Part shown: positions 35,210 to 45,463 of the stretch, in pieces
How the letters are laid out: each line of letters opens with the position of its first letter
Numbering within the stretch: the stretch's first letter is position 1
NCBI GenBank assembly: GCA_009594995.1
Contig: VOPR01000015.1
Coordinates: 156,524-220,523, forward strand
Direction of reading: 5' to 3'
Source: Nitrospira sp.
Lineage (GTDB): Bacteria; Nitrospirota; Nitrospiria; Nitrospirales; Nitrospiraceae
DNA length: 64,000 nucleotides
Position numbers and translations under genes: made by a program
The notes under the pieces: model-generated
Database searches by the model: none
What the model saw: only the letters and a program-made list of their open reading frames with translations
What the model was told of the DNA's origin: nothing

Positions 35210-36727
35210 ATGCAGATCAAGGCAGAAGAGATCAGCTCCATTATCAAAGAAAAGATCAAGGGGTTCGATCAACAAGTCGATGTCAGCCAGACCGGGTCCG
35301 TGATTCAAGTCGGAGACGGTATCGCGAAAGTCTACGGCCTGGACGGCGCGATGGCCGGCGAAATGCTCGAGTTCCCGGGCGGCCTGTACGGTATCGCCTT
35401 GAACCTCGAAGAAGACAATGTCGGCGCCGTGTTGATGGGTGACGATGTCGGTATCAAGGAAGGCGATCCCGTCAAACGTACCGGCCGAATCGCGGAAATT
35501 CCCGTGGGTGAAGCGCTGGTCGGACGCGTGGTGAACGCGATCGGTCAGCCGATCGACGGCAAAGGTCCGATCAACTCTCAACATTCTTCCCGTATCGAAG
35601 TCGTGGCACCCGGTGTGAACACGAGACAGTCGGTGCGTGAACCGCTGCAGACGGGCATCAAGGCCATCGACGCCATGATCCCCATCGGTCGCGGTCAGCG
35701 CGAGTTGATCATCGGAGACCGCCAGACCGGAAAAACCGCGATCGCCGTCGACACCATTATCAATCAAAAGGGCCTGGGCGTATTCTGTATCTACGTCGCC
35801 GTCGGTCAGAAGCGCTCGACCGTTGCGCGCGTGGTGAAGACGCTCGAAGAAAATCACGCCATGGAATACAGCATGGTGGTGGCAGCAACAGCCAGTGACC
35901 CTGCGCCGATGCAGTTCCTGGCCCCCTTCGCGGGCGCCGCGATCGGAGAGTATTTCCGCGACAACGGTAAACATGCCTTGATCGTGTACGATGACTTGTC
36001 GAAGCACGCGGTCGCCTATCGCCAGTTGTCCTTGCTGCTGCGCCGCCCACCGGGACGCGAGGCCTATCCGGGCGACGTGTTCTATCTGCACTCCCGTTTG
36101 TTGGAGCGCGCTGCCAAATTGAGCGATAAGTTGGGCGGCGGCAGCCTCACAGCTCTTCCGATCATCGAGACGCAAGCGGGCGACGTGTCGGCCTACATTC
36201 CGACCAACGTCATCTCCATCACGGACGGGCAGATCTATCTCGGCAGTGATTTGTTCTATTCCGGTATTCGACCGGCCATCAACGTCGGTTTGTCCGTGTC
36301 ACGCGTCGGCGGCTCCGCTCAGATCAAGACCATGAAACAGGTTGCCGGTACCCTTCGTCTGGACCTTGCGCAGTATCGCGAAATGGCCGCCTTCTCTCAG
36401 TTCGGCAGCGAACTCGACAAGGCGACGCAGATGCAGCTGGCTCGTGGTGTCCGCATGGTGGAACTGCTCAAGCAGGGCCAATACAAGCCAATGCCGGTTG
36501 CCGACCAGGTGTTGTCGATCTATGCGGGCGTCAACGGATTCCTGGATGATGTGCCCGTGGACAAGGTGCTGCAATTCGAGGCGGATCTGCTGCACTATGT
36601 GGCGCAGAATCACCAGGACATGCGTAAAGATATCGCCACTGTCGGAAAGATCGACGACAAGGTGGGCGGCAAGCTGAAAGAGATCATTTCGACGTTCAAG
36701 CAGAAAATGGGCTATGGAGGAAAGTAA
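35210..36727 (+). CDS. atpA: ATP synthase F1 subunit alpha
   Basis: A 505-residue non-catalytic nucleotide-binding subunit. The P-loop is G-D-R-Q-T-G-K-T near residues 169-176, and the alpha-subunit signature [13 protein letters not shown] is near 363-375. The order of beta-barrel, nucleotide and C-terminal helical domains is complete. It follows atpH after two bases, and a 94-base gap then precedes atpG. A long antisense open frame over this gene is a composition artefact. Confidence 0.98.
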   Translation: MQIKAEEISSIIKEKIKGFDQQVDVSQTGSVIQVGDGIAKVYGLDGAMAGEMLEFPGGLYGIALNLEEDNVGAVLMGDDVGIKEGDPVKRTGRIAEIPVGEALVGRVVNAIGQPIDGKGPINSQHSSRIEVVAPGVNTRQSVREPLQTGIKAIDAMIPIGRGQRELIIGDRQTGKTAIAVDTIINQKGLGVFCIYVAVGQKRSTVARVVKTLEENHAMEYSMVVAATASDPAPMQFLAPFAGAAIGEYFRDNGKHALIVYDDLSKHAVAYRQLSLLLRRPPGREAYPGDVFYLHSRLLERAAKLSDKLGGGSLTALPIIETQAGDVSAYIPTNVISITDGQIYLGSDLFYSGIRPAINVGLSVSRVGGSAQIKTMKQVAGTLRLDLAQYREMAAFSQFGSELDKATQMQLARGVRMVELLKQGQYKPMPVADQVLSIYAGVNGFLDDVPVDKVLQFEADLLHYVAQNHQDMRKDIATVGKIDDKVGGKLKEIISTFKQKMGYGGK

Positions 36728-36821
36728 GATTTCGTGATTGCGTGATCGGGGAAGTGTTCGTGCAGTAGCCACTCTTCCATTCACCGAATCGTCCAATCAT
36801 AACCGTCTGCTTCCGTAAAAT

Positions 36822-37706
36822 ATGCCGAGCTTACAATCTCTCCGGCGGAAAATTGCCGCCTTCAAAAATACGCAGAAGATTACCAAGGCCATGAAGATGG
36901 TGGCGGCGGCGAAGCTGAAGCGCTCGCAAGACCGCATTCTGGCTGCACGCCCGTACGCGCACAAGATGCGCGCCGTCTTGAGCAATCTTAGTCAGCGCGT
37001 CAATCGTACGTCCCATCCGCTGCTCCAAAAGCGGGAGGGAAAGAAGATTGAGATCCTCGTCGTGACCAGCGACCGCGGCCTTTGTGGAGGGTTCAACGGC
37101 AACATAGTCCGGAAGAGCGCGGAATTTGTCCGACAGTGTGAAGCGCAAGGTTTGTCGGTCAATCTCAGCCTCATCGGCCGCAAGGGACGAGATTATTTCC
37201 GTCGACGTTCGTGGCCCATCCGGCAGGAATGGACGGGGATTTTCGATAAATTGAGTTTTGAGCATGCTATCGACATCGGCGGAGATCTGACGGAAAATTT
37301 TGTGAAGGGCACGTTCGACGAGCTCTACGTCGTGTACAACGAATTTAAGTCCGCGATCCAGCAACGAGTGATTGTGGAGAAACTTTTTCCGATCGATGCC
37401 GCTGCAGAATTCGGAGCGCCTCCGATACCAGAGGGCGCCGCGCTCGGCGGGAGTTATCTCTACGAGCCGGATGAAGCGGAGCTCCTGAATGCGTTGGTGC
37501 CAAAGCATTTCCAAATTCAGGCCTACCGCATTCTGCTGGAGTCGGCGGCGGCTGAGCATGGAGCGCGAATGGCGGCGATGGACGGCGCGACCCGTAATGC
37601 CGGGCAGCTCATTAAGAAAGTGACCTTGTATTACAACAAGACCCGCCAGGCGGCGATCACCAAAGAACTCATGGACATTGTGGGCGGCGCAGAAGCCCTG
37701 AAATAA
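36822..37706 (+). CDS. atpG: ATP synthase F1 subunit gamma
   Basis: A 294-residue central-stalk subunit. The conserved N-terminal helix begins P-S-L-Q-S-L-R-R-K-I with K-A-M-K-M-V-A-A-A-K-L-K. The middle carries S-D-R-G-L-C-G-G-F-N. The C-terminal helix has the invariant M-D-G-A-T-R-N-A and ends I-T-K-E-L-M-D-I-V-G-G-A. All are hallmarks of gamma. It lies 94 bases after atpA and 68 bases before atpD, wider spacing than in most atp operons. Confidence 0.97.
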   Translation: MPSLQSLRRKIAAFKNTQKITKAMKMVAAAKLKRSQDRILAARPYAHKMRAVLSNLSQRVNRTSHPLLQKREGKKIEILVVTSDRGLCGGFNGNIVRKSAEFVRQCEAQGLSVNLSLIGRKGRDYFRRRSWPIRQEWTGIFDKLSFEHAIDIGGDLTENFVKGTFDELYVVYNEFKSAIQQRVIVEKLFPIDAAAEFGAPPIPEGAALGGSYLYEPDEAELLNALVPKHFQIQAYRILLESAAAEHGARMAAMDGATRNAGQLIKKVTLYYNKTRQAAITKELMDIVGGAEALK

Positions 37707-37732
37707 AATCTGGAATGAGGAATGCTGCATGA

Positions 37733-39217
<1,485 letters not shown>

Positions 39218-39265
39218 GGGAGAGTGCCTTAAGCGTCCTCTTTGCCATCGCAACGCGGCGTATTC

Positions 39266-39308
39266 GGAGATCCTCGTTGAGCGCGCAATAGAAGACGCTT
39301 GGATCTCC
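39266..39308. repeat. 8-bp inverted repeat between atpD and atpC
   Basis: GGAGATCC (39266-39273) and GGATCTCC (39301-39308) form an 8-bp inverted repeat with a 27-base spacer in the 122-base atpD-atpC gap. No T-run follows. It could be an RNA-processing or stability hairpin affecting the relative output of atpC, but this is only a possibility. Confidence 0.35.
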
Positions 39309-39339
39309 CTCAGATGAGATAAGGGAGTAGTAAGAGAAG

Positions 39340-39762
39340 ATGGCCGGGAAGATATTATTAGAAGTTGTGACGCCGGAGAAGTTGCTCCTGAGCCAGGAGG
39401 TCGATGAAGTCATCGCGCCAGGCAGCGAGGGAGAGTTCGGTGTCTTGCCCGGACATTGCCATCTTCTTTCCAGCCTTCGTATCGGCGAGCTCCGTTACAA
39501 ATCCCAGGACATCTGGCATTACATGTCCATCCTGTGGGGCTACGCCGAGGTCACGCCATCCAAAGTGACCGTGATGGCGGAAATCGCAGAGAAGGCCGAA
39601 GATATCGATGTCGGTCGCGCGCAACAGGCCGTCGAAAAGGCTGAACAGCGATTGCAGGCCGGCGGACTTCCTTCCGAAGTCAAAGAGGCTCAGATCAGCC
39701 TCGAAAAGGCCCGCCTCCGTAAAAAGATTGCCGATCGTGCGAGAAAAACAGGGCACGCCTAA
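39340..39762 (+). CDS. atpC: ATP synthase F1 subunit epsilon
   Basis: A 140-residue subunit that links the rotor to the c-ring and regulates ATP hydrolysis. The N-terminal beta-sandwich has the typical L-E-V-V-T-P-E-K-L-L and G-S-E-G-E-F-G-V-L-P-G-H motifs. The C-terminal two-helix region (residues about 90-138) is Lys/Glu/Ala-rich as expected. It is the last atp gene of the block, and no a, b or c subunit gene follows. Confidence 0.96.
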   Translation: MAGKILLEVVTPEKLLLSQEVDEVIAPGSEGEFGVLPGHCHLLSSLRIGELRYKSQDIWHYMSILWGYAEVTPSKVTVMAEIAEKAEDIDVGRAQQAVEKAEQRLQAGGLPSEVKEAQISLEKARLRKKIADRARKTGHA

Positions 39763-39796
39763 CCGCGCTCCAAGCCGTTCCCGCCGACCATTGGTA

Positions 39797-40717
39797 GTGC
39801 ATGTCGTTAATCTAGTCCGTCCTGCTCGTCTGGTGTTATCCTCGACAGCCACGCGGTATCTGTTCCTGTTTGCACTGCTTCTCCTCTTTTCCGGCTGCTC
39901 CACGCCGCTACCTACTAGCCGTCTAGTTCAGCAGGATTCCACTTGGTTTGTCCGCCTCGACTCGTTCGAAACTGCCGACCGCTCATCACACGGCTACGAC
40001 CATCCGGTCTCGTGGAAAGACGAAGATCTGAGCGTTGTATTGAGCGGACTCTTTCTGGAAGAGCGGGTCGGGTTAATGGACAGTGCGAAGCCAACTAGGG
40101 CTCTGTTTTCGCCAGAAGAAATTGCGCTGCTCGTACCACCCCTTCGCCAGGCATTTGGGACCGCAACATCCAAAGAGTGGGTTGCCTTCTCCCTTGTACA
40201 GCCGGCGGGTCCCGAAGCTGGAGTCACGTCGGGTGCATTGTTTGTTGAAGGGCATAGGTTACACGTGGTGGTGGCTAACCATCGCGCCGTGCTCACGCAG
40301 GGCTCGGAGGACCTAGCGCGGGTGCGAGGCAATCCCCTTTATTCCGCAAAGGGTAGTGGCGGGGCGGTGAGATTTGACCCATCACGGTTTGGCCTTGGCA
40401 CCAAAGCAAATTGGTCCGGTGGGCACCGCGCCTCTGCCAGTGAATTGATTCTCGACCATGAAGCCTTTCTTTCCTATCATCGGCAATCGACTTCACCCAC
40501 CGCGCACTACCACTCGACGTTGCCATCCGAACCATACAAATCGACAAACTTCGAAGAATCTCACGCGCAAGATCCTGGTTCGGACACGATTGACCGCGGG
40601 TCGGAGGTCAAGCGGCTCGAGGCAGAAATCGAACGACTGAAACGGCAGCTCGCCGACAAAGATCGGGAGATCAATCGACTCCAGCGAGAGTCGGACCACT
40701 CCGCGCCAAGACCCTGA
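39797..40717 (+). CDS. lipoprotein with C-terminal coiled coil, unknown function
   Basis: A frame that stays open through the 3' end of atpC. The lipoprotein signal (hydrophobic run L-F-L-F-A-L-L-L-L-F, then S-G-C) places the real start between the GTG at 39797 and the GTG at 39833. I use the former, without a visible ribosome-binding site for either. The mature protein has about 270 residues of unknown fold. It ends in a charged coiled coil (E-V-K-R-L-E-A-E-I-E-R-L-K-R-Q-L) and a Pro-rich tip. I recognise no family. Its position after atpC suggests read-through from the ATP synthase operon. Confidence 0.7.
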   Translation: MHVVNLVRPARLVLSSTATRYLFLFALLLLFSGCSTPLPTSRLVQQDSTWFVRLDSFETADRSSHGYDHPVSWKDEDLSVVLSGLFLEERVGLMDSAKPTRALFSPEEIALLVPPLRQAFGTATSKEWVAFSLVQPAGPEAGVTSGALFVEGHRLHVVVANHRAVLTQGSEDLARVRGNPLYSAKGSGGAVRFDPSRFGLGTKANWSGGHRASASELILDHEAFLSYHRQSTSPTAHYHSTLPSEPYKSTNFEESHAQDPGSDTIDRGSEVKRLEAEIERLKRQLADKDREINRLQRESDHSAPRP

Positions 40718-40917
40718 CCCCCACCTATCCCTGTTCCGTTCCACATCTCAGTGAAGCCCGACGATATAGACGTGAACGTTCTCCAAGCGGTTCAGTATGT
40801 GCTTGGGGAGGTAAGCGGATTCACAGCGACTACGCAGATTTTGTGTCAACGATCCGAAACAATCTCGGAAGCAACAAATAGGGATCCTGGTTCGTGGCAC
40901 AGGCGACAGTGCATCTC

Positions 40918-40947
40918 GCCGGCAGGGCACCTTCCTGTCCTGCCGGC
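40918..40947. terminator. hairpin between convergent genes
   Basis: A 9-bp stem GCCGGCAGG/CCTGCCGGC encloses a 12-base loop in the 265-base gap between two convergent genes. It could stop transcription from either side, but neither strand has a proper T-run. The remainder of the gap shows nothing else. Confidence 0.45.
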
Positions 40948-40982
40948 TCACACTCATCCGTCTGTCATGAGTACGCCTATGC

Positions 40983-41579
40983 TCACTGACCGACAGGTAT
41001 GGTGATGACAATGGCACCCATGACATCATTGATCTTGAAGTCACGTTTTGGACTGTCCGGATGTGCATTGTGGCAACCGATGCAGGCCTGGGTAGCTGCG
41101 AGGTCCGCATAGACGGCTTGGAAATATCGCGTCTCTCCAACCTTCATGAACCCCGTGTAGGGGCGATTCGGCTGCGTCAAAATGGTGCCGAGTCCGGTTT
41201 TCTCGAGTTCATTCGCGGCGCTATTGCGTTTATTAATCGGCCACAAACTGATGAGCCGGTACTGCAGGCCAAGACCTTTCTTGCCGATGTACCGTCCGGA
41301 CTCCATCAGGAATTGGGCGGGCAGGGGCAACGTATTCTTCTGCTCCCAATTTTCCGATGCGACGACCACGCCTTTCATTTGCAAGCGTTCCACCACATGC
41401 CGCGTGTAGACGTCCCGATCTGCCTCAATGACGGCGTGGATGTAGTTAGCCACCGTCTCAATGGGGAGATTGGTCTGACTATTCTCGGGCAGGACGCGTG
41501 ACGGCCAGAGAAGCATCGCGCCTGTCAACGTGAATCCCAGCAGCATGGTTCCCCGGACGAATGTGTTGGAGGACCTCAT
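40983..41579 (-). CDS. periplasmic monohaem c-type protein (Tll0287-like / DUF3365 domain)
   Basis: A 199-residue protein. The ATG at 41579 is preceded by AGGAGG, which decides the start. An N-terminal hydrophobic signal or anchor (about residues 8-28) leads to a Tll0287-like domain. That domain carries the motif L-G-L-Q-Y-R-L-I-S in its middle and a single haem c site C-I-G-C-H at residues 166-170. Such domains are found as haem-based redox sensors or small periplasmic cytochromes. No histidine kinase or cyclase is attached here, so it may carry electrons or work with a partner encoded elsewhere. It is monocistronic. Confidence 0.82.
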   Translation of the reverse strand: MRSSNTFVRGTMLLGFTLTGAMLLWPSRVLPENSQTNLPIETVANYIHAVIEADRDVYTRHVVERLQMKGVVVASENWEQKNTLPLPAQFLMESGRYIGKKGLGLQYRLISLWPINKRNSAANELEKTGLGTILTQPNRPYTGFMKVGETRYFQAVYADLAATQACIGCHNAHPDSPKRDFKINDVMGAIVITIPVGQ

Positions 41580-42051
41580 AGAAACCTCCTGGTTGCGCGC
41601 GCAGGCAGGTCGGCGTGATCGCCACATCTTGCGCGCAGGTGAGTTGCGACGCGAATTCGGACGGTCGGGCGATTACTAACGCGAGAGCACAGTACAAATG
41701 AGAAGTCAGAGTGGCGTGAAGATCGCCCGGGGCGTAGGGGAGGGGTCTGCTAGAGGAAAACTGATTAATCAGAAACCACGAGAGACAGCTGGCCTCCCGG
41801 AGCAAGAAGCGGTCGTGGGAAGGTACCGAAGACATAGCCCCAGTCCCCTGCCCGTACGAGCCAGCGTGCCCGCAAGATCATACGATGACTTATCGTACTC
41901 TTGAGTATCGAGGATGTCCAATAGGCCTTCACGCACGTGATCCAAGTACCACCCAGCGATCCTTGAGCCTTTGTTTCACATGTTGACGACTCTACGGTGT
42001 CGCGTTCGGCGATTGCATTTGCATGGGACGCTGCCGTAGCGTGATGCGGCA
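41580..42051. other. 472-base gap without a supported gene
   Basis: No convincing gene lies here. Short frames on both strands have no ribosome-binding site or recognisable motif. A small inverted repeat TACGAT-GACTT-ATCGTA lies near 41881. Just before the pseudouridine synthase start, the sequence carries TTGCATTTGCAT with a partial inverse copy (ATGCAAACGCAA) across the start codon. The gap presumably holds divergent promoters for the haem protein and the synthase gene, but I cannot pinpoint the boxes. Confidence 0.4.
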
Positions 42052-42999
42052 ATGCAAACGCAATTTCTCATTTCAGCAGGGGAACAGCCGAAACGATTGG
42101 ATCTGTTCCTCGTAAACCGAGAACCCAAACTGTCCCGTGCGGCTGTGCAACGGATGATTTCAGCCGGTTGGGTGCGGGTGAACAATCAGCCGACCAAACC
42201 GAGTCAGAAAATAAAGCCCGGGGATGTGGTCAACCTCGACAGCCCCAAGCCGGCGCCCTTGCGGCGCGATGGGCAACTGGTGCCGCTGGACATTCTGTTC
42301 GAAGACTCAGCCTGTTTGGTCTTAAATAAACCGGCCGGAGTCGTGGCCCATCCGGGACCCGGCCACTGGGATGACACGTTGCTGAACGCCCTGCTGGACC
42401 ATGCCGTGCAGGCGGGGGCGGGCTCCATGCCCGGGCTCGTCCATCGCCTGGATAAAGATACCTCAGGCGTGATGGTGGTCGCGAAAACCAGGGACGCGCA
42501 TCGCCGGCTCGCAGTCCAATTCGAGCACCATTCCATTTGCAGGCACTATGAGGCCTTGGTCTCGGGCCTGCCCTCGCAAGCCGAGGGGCGTATCGAACTT
42601 CCCCTTGGGCCGGATCGAGGACAGTTTAAGCGGACCTCAACGGATAGCCATTGCCCCAAAGCATCAGCCACGGAATATCGTGTCGAACAGTCTTTCGGTG
42701 TCTTGGCCGCCCACCTGTTGCTCACGCCGCGCACCGGACGAACCCATCAGATTCGAGCCCACCTTCAGGCCATCGGGCACCCTATCCTGGGAGATTCAAC
42801 GTATGAAGGAGCGGCCATCAGTCCGGCGGACGGGGGGGCTGTGTCTCGGGTCATGTTGCATGCGCATACACTTGGATTCGCGCACCCCCTGACCGAAACC
42901 TACTATGAGTTTAAGGTGGCGGCTCCAGCTGATTTCAAAACGCTCTATCAAGAGCTTCGTCTAGCCACGTCCGGGGAAACTACAGAAGCCGAAGAATAG
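42052..42999 (+). CDS. RluA-family 23S rRNA pseudouridine synthase (copy 1)
   Basis: A 315-residue pseudouridine synthase of the RluA/RluD type. The N-terminal S4 RNA-binding domain (residues about 12-75) includes S-R-A-A-V-Q-R-M-I and K-I-K-P-G-D. The catalytic domain has H-R-L-D-K-D-T-S-G with catalytic Asp134, and the C-terminal motif R-T-G-R-T-H-Q-I-R is present. It converts specific uridines in rRNA or tRNA to pseudouridine. Which position cannot be read from the sequence. No clear ribosome-binding site precedes the ATG. A second family member lies 0.9 kb downstream. Confidence 0.93.
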   Translation: MQTQFLISAGEQPKRLDLFLVNREPKLSRAAVQRMISAGWVRVNNQPTKPSQKIKPGDVVNLDSPKPAPLRRDGQLVPLDILFEDSACLVLNKPAGVVAHPGPGHWDDTLLNALLDHAVQAGAGSMPGLVHRLDKDTSGVMVVAKTRDAHRRLAVQFEHHSICRHYEALVSGLPSQAEGRIELPLGPDRGQFKRTSTDSHCPKASATEYRVEQSFGVLAAHLLLTPRTGRTHQIRAHLQAIGHPILGDSTYEGAAISPADGGAVSRVMLHAHTLGFAHPLTETYYEFKVAAPADFKTLYQELRLATSGETTEAEE

Positions 43000-43036
43000 C
43001 TGGAGGGGCCGGGCAATGTATGTCAGCAATCGCGCC

Positions 43037-43522
43037 CTACAGGGAGAGGCTGGAAATATCCCGATCGAGGTGTTGGCGCTGGACAAGAAAATAGGGGAAG
43101 CGCCCGAACGCCAAATGGCACCCGACCAGGTAACAGGGCTGGGAGACGTTGAGCGGGAGTTGTGTCGTCCATCGCACTTCAAACAGGCTGATTCCACGTT
43201 GTGGCTCGAGGGCAGGGTTGTGGATGGTCAGCAACTGTCCGGCCTGAGGGTGTTGGTCCAGTAACAGAAGAACGCCCCCGGAGCTGACATTTAACGAATG
43301 GGCTTTGCCGGAGATGGCTGGCGTCCCCTGCGGCTGTTCCGTACCCAACTCGTAGAGACATGGCGTCTTGACGGCAAACCGAGTGTCAATGCGCCGATCC
43401 TGCTCGGGAACCGGCACCAGCAGTCTAGGCTGGTTGTCCACAGCGTGGGGTCTCGTTGTGGAGATTGGTTGGAGAGAACTGTGGAGCGATCTGAGGATTC
43501 TGTGGATAAAGTTAGTGGTCAT
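43037..43522 (-). CDS. PilZ-domain protein (probable c-di-GMP receptor)
   Basis: A 161-residue protein whose central region matches PilZ. An R-R-I-D-T-R motif near residue 43 matches the R-x-x-x-R c-di-GMP clamp. About 30 residues later S-L-N-V-S-S-G-G matches the [D/N]-x-S-x-x-G part. The N-terminal 35 residues look poorly conserved, and the real start may be the GTG at 43417. Binding of cyclic di-GMP is inferred from the motifs, and the output is unknown. It lies antisense between two pseudouridine synthase genes. A REC-GGDEF cyclase gene occurs 9 kb away. Confidence 0.78.
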   Translation of the reverse strand: MTTNFIHRILRSLHSSLQPISTTRPHAVDNQPRLLVPVPEQDRRIDTRFAVKTPCLYELGTEQPQGTPAISGKAHSLNVSSGGVLLLLDQHPQAGQLLTIHNPALEPQRGISLFEVRWTTQLPLNVSQPCYLVGCHLAFGRFPYFLVQRQHLDRDISSLSL

Positions 43523-43793
43523 CAGATGGTCTCCACCGCAAAATTGTGTGACGCCAGATCCTCCGTATAAGAACGCAATTCAAGTGCCCAAAGAGCGCAG
43601 AAACTTCCAGTCGGTAACAGTATGATTTTTTTTCGGGGTGTCTCTCGAGTGAGGGGTGCGAGCACGAAGATGTGCGTCGCGGGCGTGTCAATTTGACAAC
43701 GCCTATGACAGAATTGAACGGCATCGGGAAGGGGGGCCGTCACGATGCGAGGTTCAAGCGCGCGAACCGACATGTGGATGGATTGTGGATGAC
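43434..43793. promoter_or_regulatory. cluster of DnaA-box-like 9-mers
   Basis: One exact DnaA box (TGTGGATAA, 43501-43509, the reverse of TTATCCACA) lies near two one-mismatch sites: TTGTCCACA at 43434-43442 and TGTGGATGA near 43785. A two-mismatch site TGTGGATGG lies near 43773, and a run of eight T residues near 43625. The sites span the 5' end of the PilZ frame and the 383-base gap that follows. They may bind DnaA. No dnaA gene is nearby, so calling it an origin would go beyond the evidence. Confidence 0.35.
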
Positions 43794-43905
43794 GTGTGTG
43801 CGACATGTGCAGAAAAAGTGGACATCGCAGGCACCTTGTTTTTGCCCCTGCCGTGTGGCAGCTTACGCAGGCACCTATGCCGGTCACACTTCAGGCAGTT
43901 ACAAC
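43523..43905. other. 383-base gap before the second pseudouridine synthase
   Basis: No supported gene. A frame on the minus strand (43522-43887) and one fused in-frame to the synthase (from 43672) are open, but their protein sequences look random. The gap holds part of the DnaA-box-like cluster, an 8-base T run and a TTGACA without a matching -10. It presumably contains the promoters of the divergent PilZ and synthase genes. Confidence 0.4.
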
Positions 43906-44889
43906 GTGAATAGAGTCACCACGACTCCGGTTGAAATTATCGTGACCGGAGGAGAGTCGTCCAAACGGATCGACGTCTTTCTTGCCAATCGGGACCCGAC
44001 CTTTTCCCGGTCAGCCTTGCAGCGACTGATCGGGGAAGGACGCATTCAGATCAACGGCCACACGGTCAGGCCAAGCCAGAAGATCAAGCCCGGGGATCGC
44101 ATCCGGCTGGAGGTGCCTCGTCCTGAGCCGCTGGATCTGAAACCGGAGGCGATTCCTTTCGAGATTCTCCACGAAGACACCGATCTGTTGGTGCTCAACA
44201 AACCGGCCGGCCTCGTGGTGCATCCGGCGCCGGGAAACTGGTCGGGGACGTTGGTCAATGCGTTACTGCACCACTTTGCTACTTCGGGAGTGACCCCGTC
44301 GCACATCGGCGGAAAAGAGCGGCCTGGTCTCGTCCACCGGCTCGATAAGGAAACCTCCGGGGTGATGGTGATTGCCAAAACCGATCCGTCGCATCGCGCC
44401 CTCGCCGCGCAGTTCAAGCACCACACGATCACCCGGGTGTATGAAGCGTTGATTTGGGGCGTGCCCAAGAAGGGGCATGGCCTCATTGATCTGGCTATCG
44501 GACGTGATACGAAAGAGCGCAAGAAGTTTTCGGCTCGGACGACAAAGCCCAAAGAATCCGCGACCGATTACCAGGTGGAGGAGCGATATGGAAAAATCGC
44601 GGCGCACGTGCGTCTCTCTCCCAGAACGGGCCGCACCCATCAATTGCGGGTGCATTTGACCTCGATCGACCATCCCATTCTGGGCGATAAGACGTACGGC
44701 GGGTCAAAAGTGATGACGATTGCGGGCATTCCGGTCCCACGCGTGATGCTGCACGCTCGCACGTTGGGGTTCACGCATCCCACCGGCGGGAAGTACTATC
44801 AGTTTGATGTTCCTTTTCCCCCGGATATCGAGCTGGTGCAGGATCTCCTTCGCGCCGCCACGGCGCATGGGGTATCGGCCGGACAGTGA
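43906..44889 (+). CDS. RluA-family 23S rRNA pseudouridine synthase (copy 2)
   Basis: A 327-residue paralogue of copy 1. The start is the GTG at 43906, just before the S4 domain. The in-frame extension upstream lacks family similarity. The S4 domain has S-R-S-A-L-Q-R-L-I and K-I-K-P-G-D. The catalytic motif is H-R-L-D-K-E-T-S-G with Asp147, and R-T-G-R-T-H-Q-L-R follows. It resembles RluD, which modifies helix 69 of 23S rRNA, but the exact target is not deducible. It is followed 62 bases later by a hypothetical gene on the same strand. Confidence 0.92.
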   Translation: MNRVTTTPVEIIVTGGESSKRIDVFLANRDPTFSRSALQRLIGEGRIQINGHTVRPSQKIKPGDRIRLEVPRPEPLDLKPEAIPFEILHEDTDLLVLNKPAGLVVHPAPGNWSGTLVNALLHHFATSGVTPSHIGGKERPGLVHRLDKETSGVMVIAKTDPSHRALAAQFKHHTITRVYEALIWGVPKKGHGLIDLAIGRDTKERKKFSARTTKPKESATDYQVEERYGKIAAHVRLSPRTGRTHQLRVHLTSIDHPILGDKTYGGSKVMTIAGIPVPRVMLHARTLGFTHPTGGKYYQFDVPFPPDIELVQDLLRAATAHGVSAGQ

Positions 44890-44951
44890 GTGTGCAATCC
44901 AATGACAAGATGCCGAGGGTCACAATCGGCGAGAGTGAGGAGTGAAGAGCG

Positions 44952-45374
44952 ATGGAAACCAGTGCCGTGCTTGATCGGATCGGGGAGCTGATTGCGCAGC
45001 TCAAAGGCTACGCCTCCAAGTTGCCGACGGTGGTGCATCTCGCATCCGTGCCGACCGGGGTCAAACCTAAGCCTGAGGCGGTGGAGGCGTTTGAGCAGGC
45101 CCTCTTGCGCTTTCGAGAACAGAGTGGTCGCTCTCCGTTTAAGGGGCTGCAAGATTATTTGATCGAATCCTTGGAAGCGTTCGAAGTCGGCAATGTACTG
45201 GGAGCAGTCCAGCCGCTGCTGGCCGTGCTCGACCAGGTGGAGCGAATGCAGCGGGACAAGGAAATTCACGTCAGCCCGCCCGAGGAGAAACGGATGGGAG
45301 AGTACCGCACGGCGCTGATTAAGATTCTGCCGGGCAGTCAGCCGGAATTGGAGGGCGCGGGCCGGGGCATGTAG
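44952..45374 (+). CDS. hypothetical helical protein
   Basis: A 140-residue soluble protein, mostly alpha-helical by composition, without cysteines, signal peptide or membrane segment. A GTGAGGAGTG stretch before the ATG supplies a ribosome-binding site. No domain is recognised. It follows the second pseudouridine synthase by 62 bases and may share its transcript. A weak 7-bp hairpin (GAGTTGT/ACAACTC, 45408-45427) follows the stop codon. Confidence 0.7.
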   Translation: METSAVLDRIGELIAQLKGYASKLPTVVHLASVPTGVKPKPEAVEAFEQALLRFREQSGRSPFKGLQDYLIESLEAFEVGNVLGAVQPLLAVLDQVERMQRDKEIHVSPPEEKRMGEYRTALIKILPGSQPELEGAGRGM

Positions 45375-45463
45375 GGCCCAAGTCGTGAGTGTGACGTCAC
45401 AAGTTGTGAGTTGTGCCTCAACAACTCGTAACCGAGCACTCGAAATTCATTCCTTGTACTCCC

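Noticed and set aside
34646..36175. 509-codon antisense open frame over atpH-atpA
   Set aside because: The frame arises from high GC and codon bias of atpA. The protein is His/Asp-rich and has no recognisable domain.
41765..42052. Minus-strand 95-codon frame upstream of the first pseudouridine synthase
   Set aside because: No ribosome-binding site, no motif, unlike real genes in composition.
43522..43887. Minus-strand 121-codon frame with several Cys in the gap before the second pseudouridine synthase
   Set aside because: Cysteines are not spaced as a metal site and the sequence lacks protein-like periodicity.
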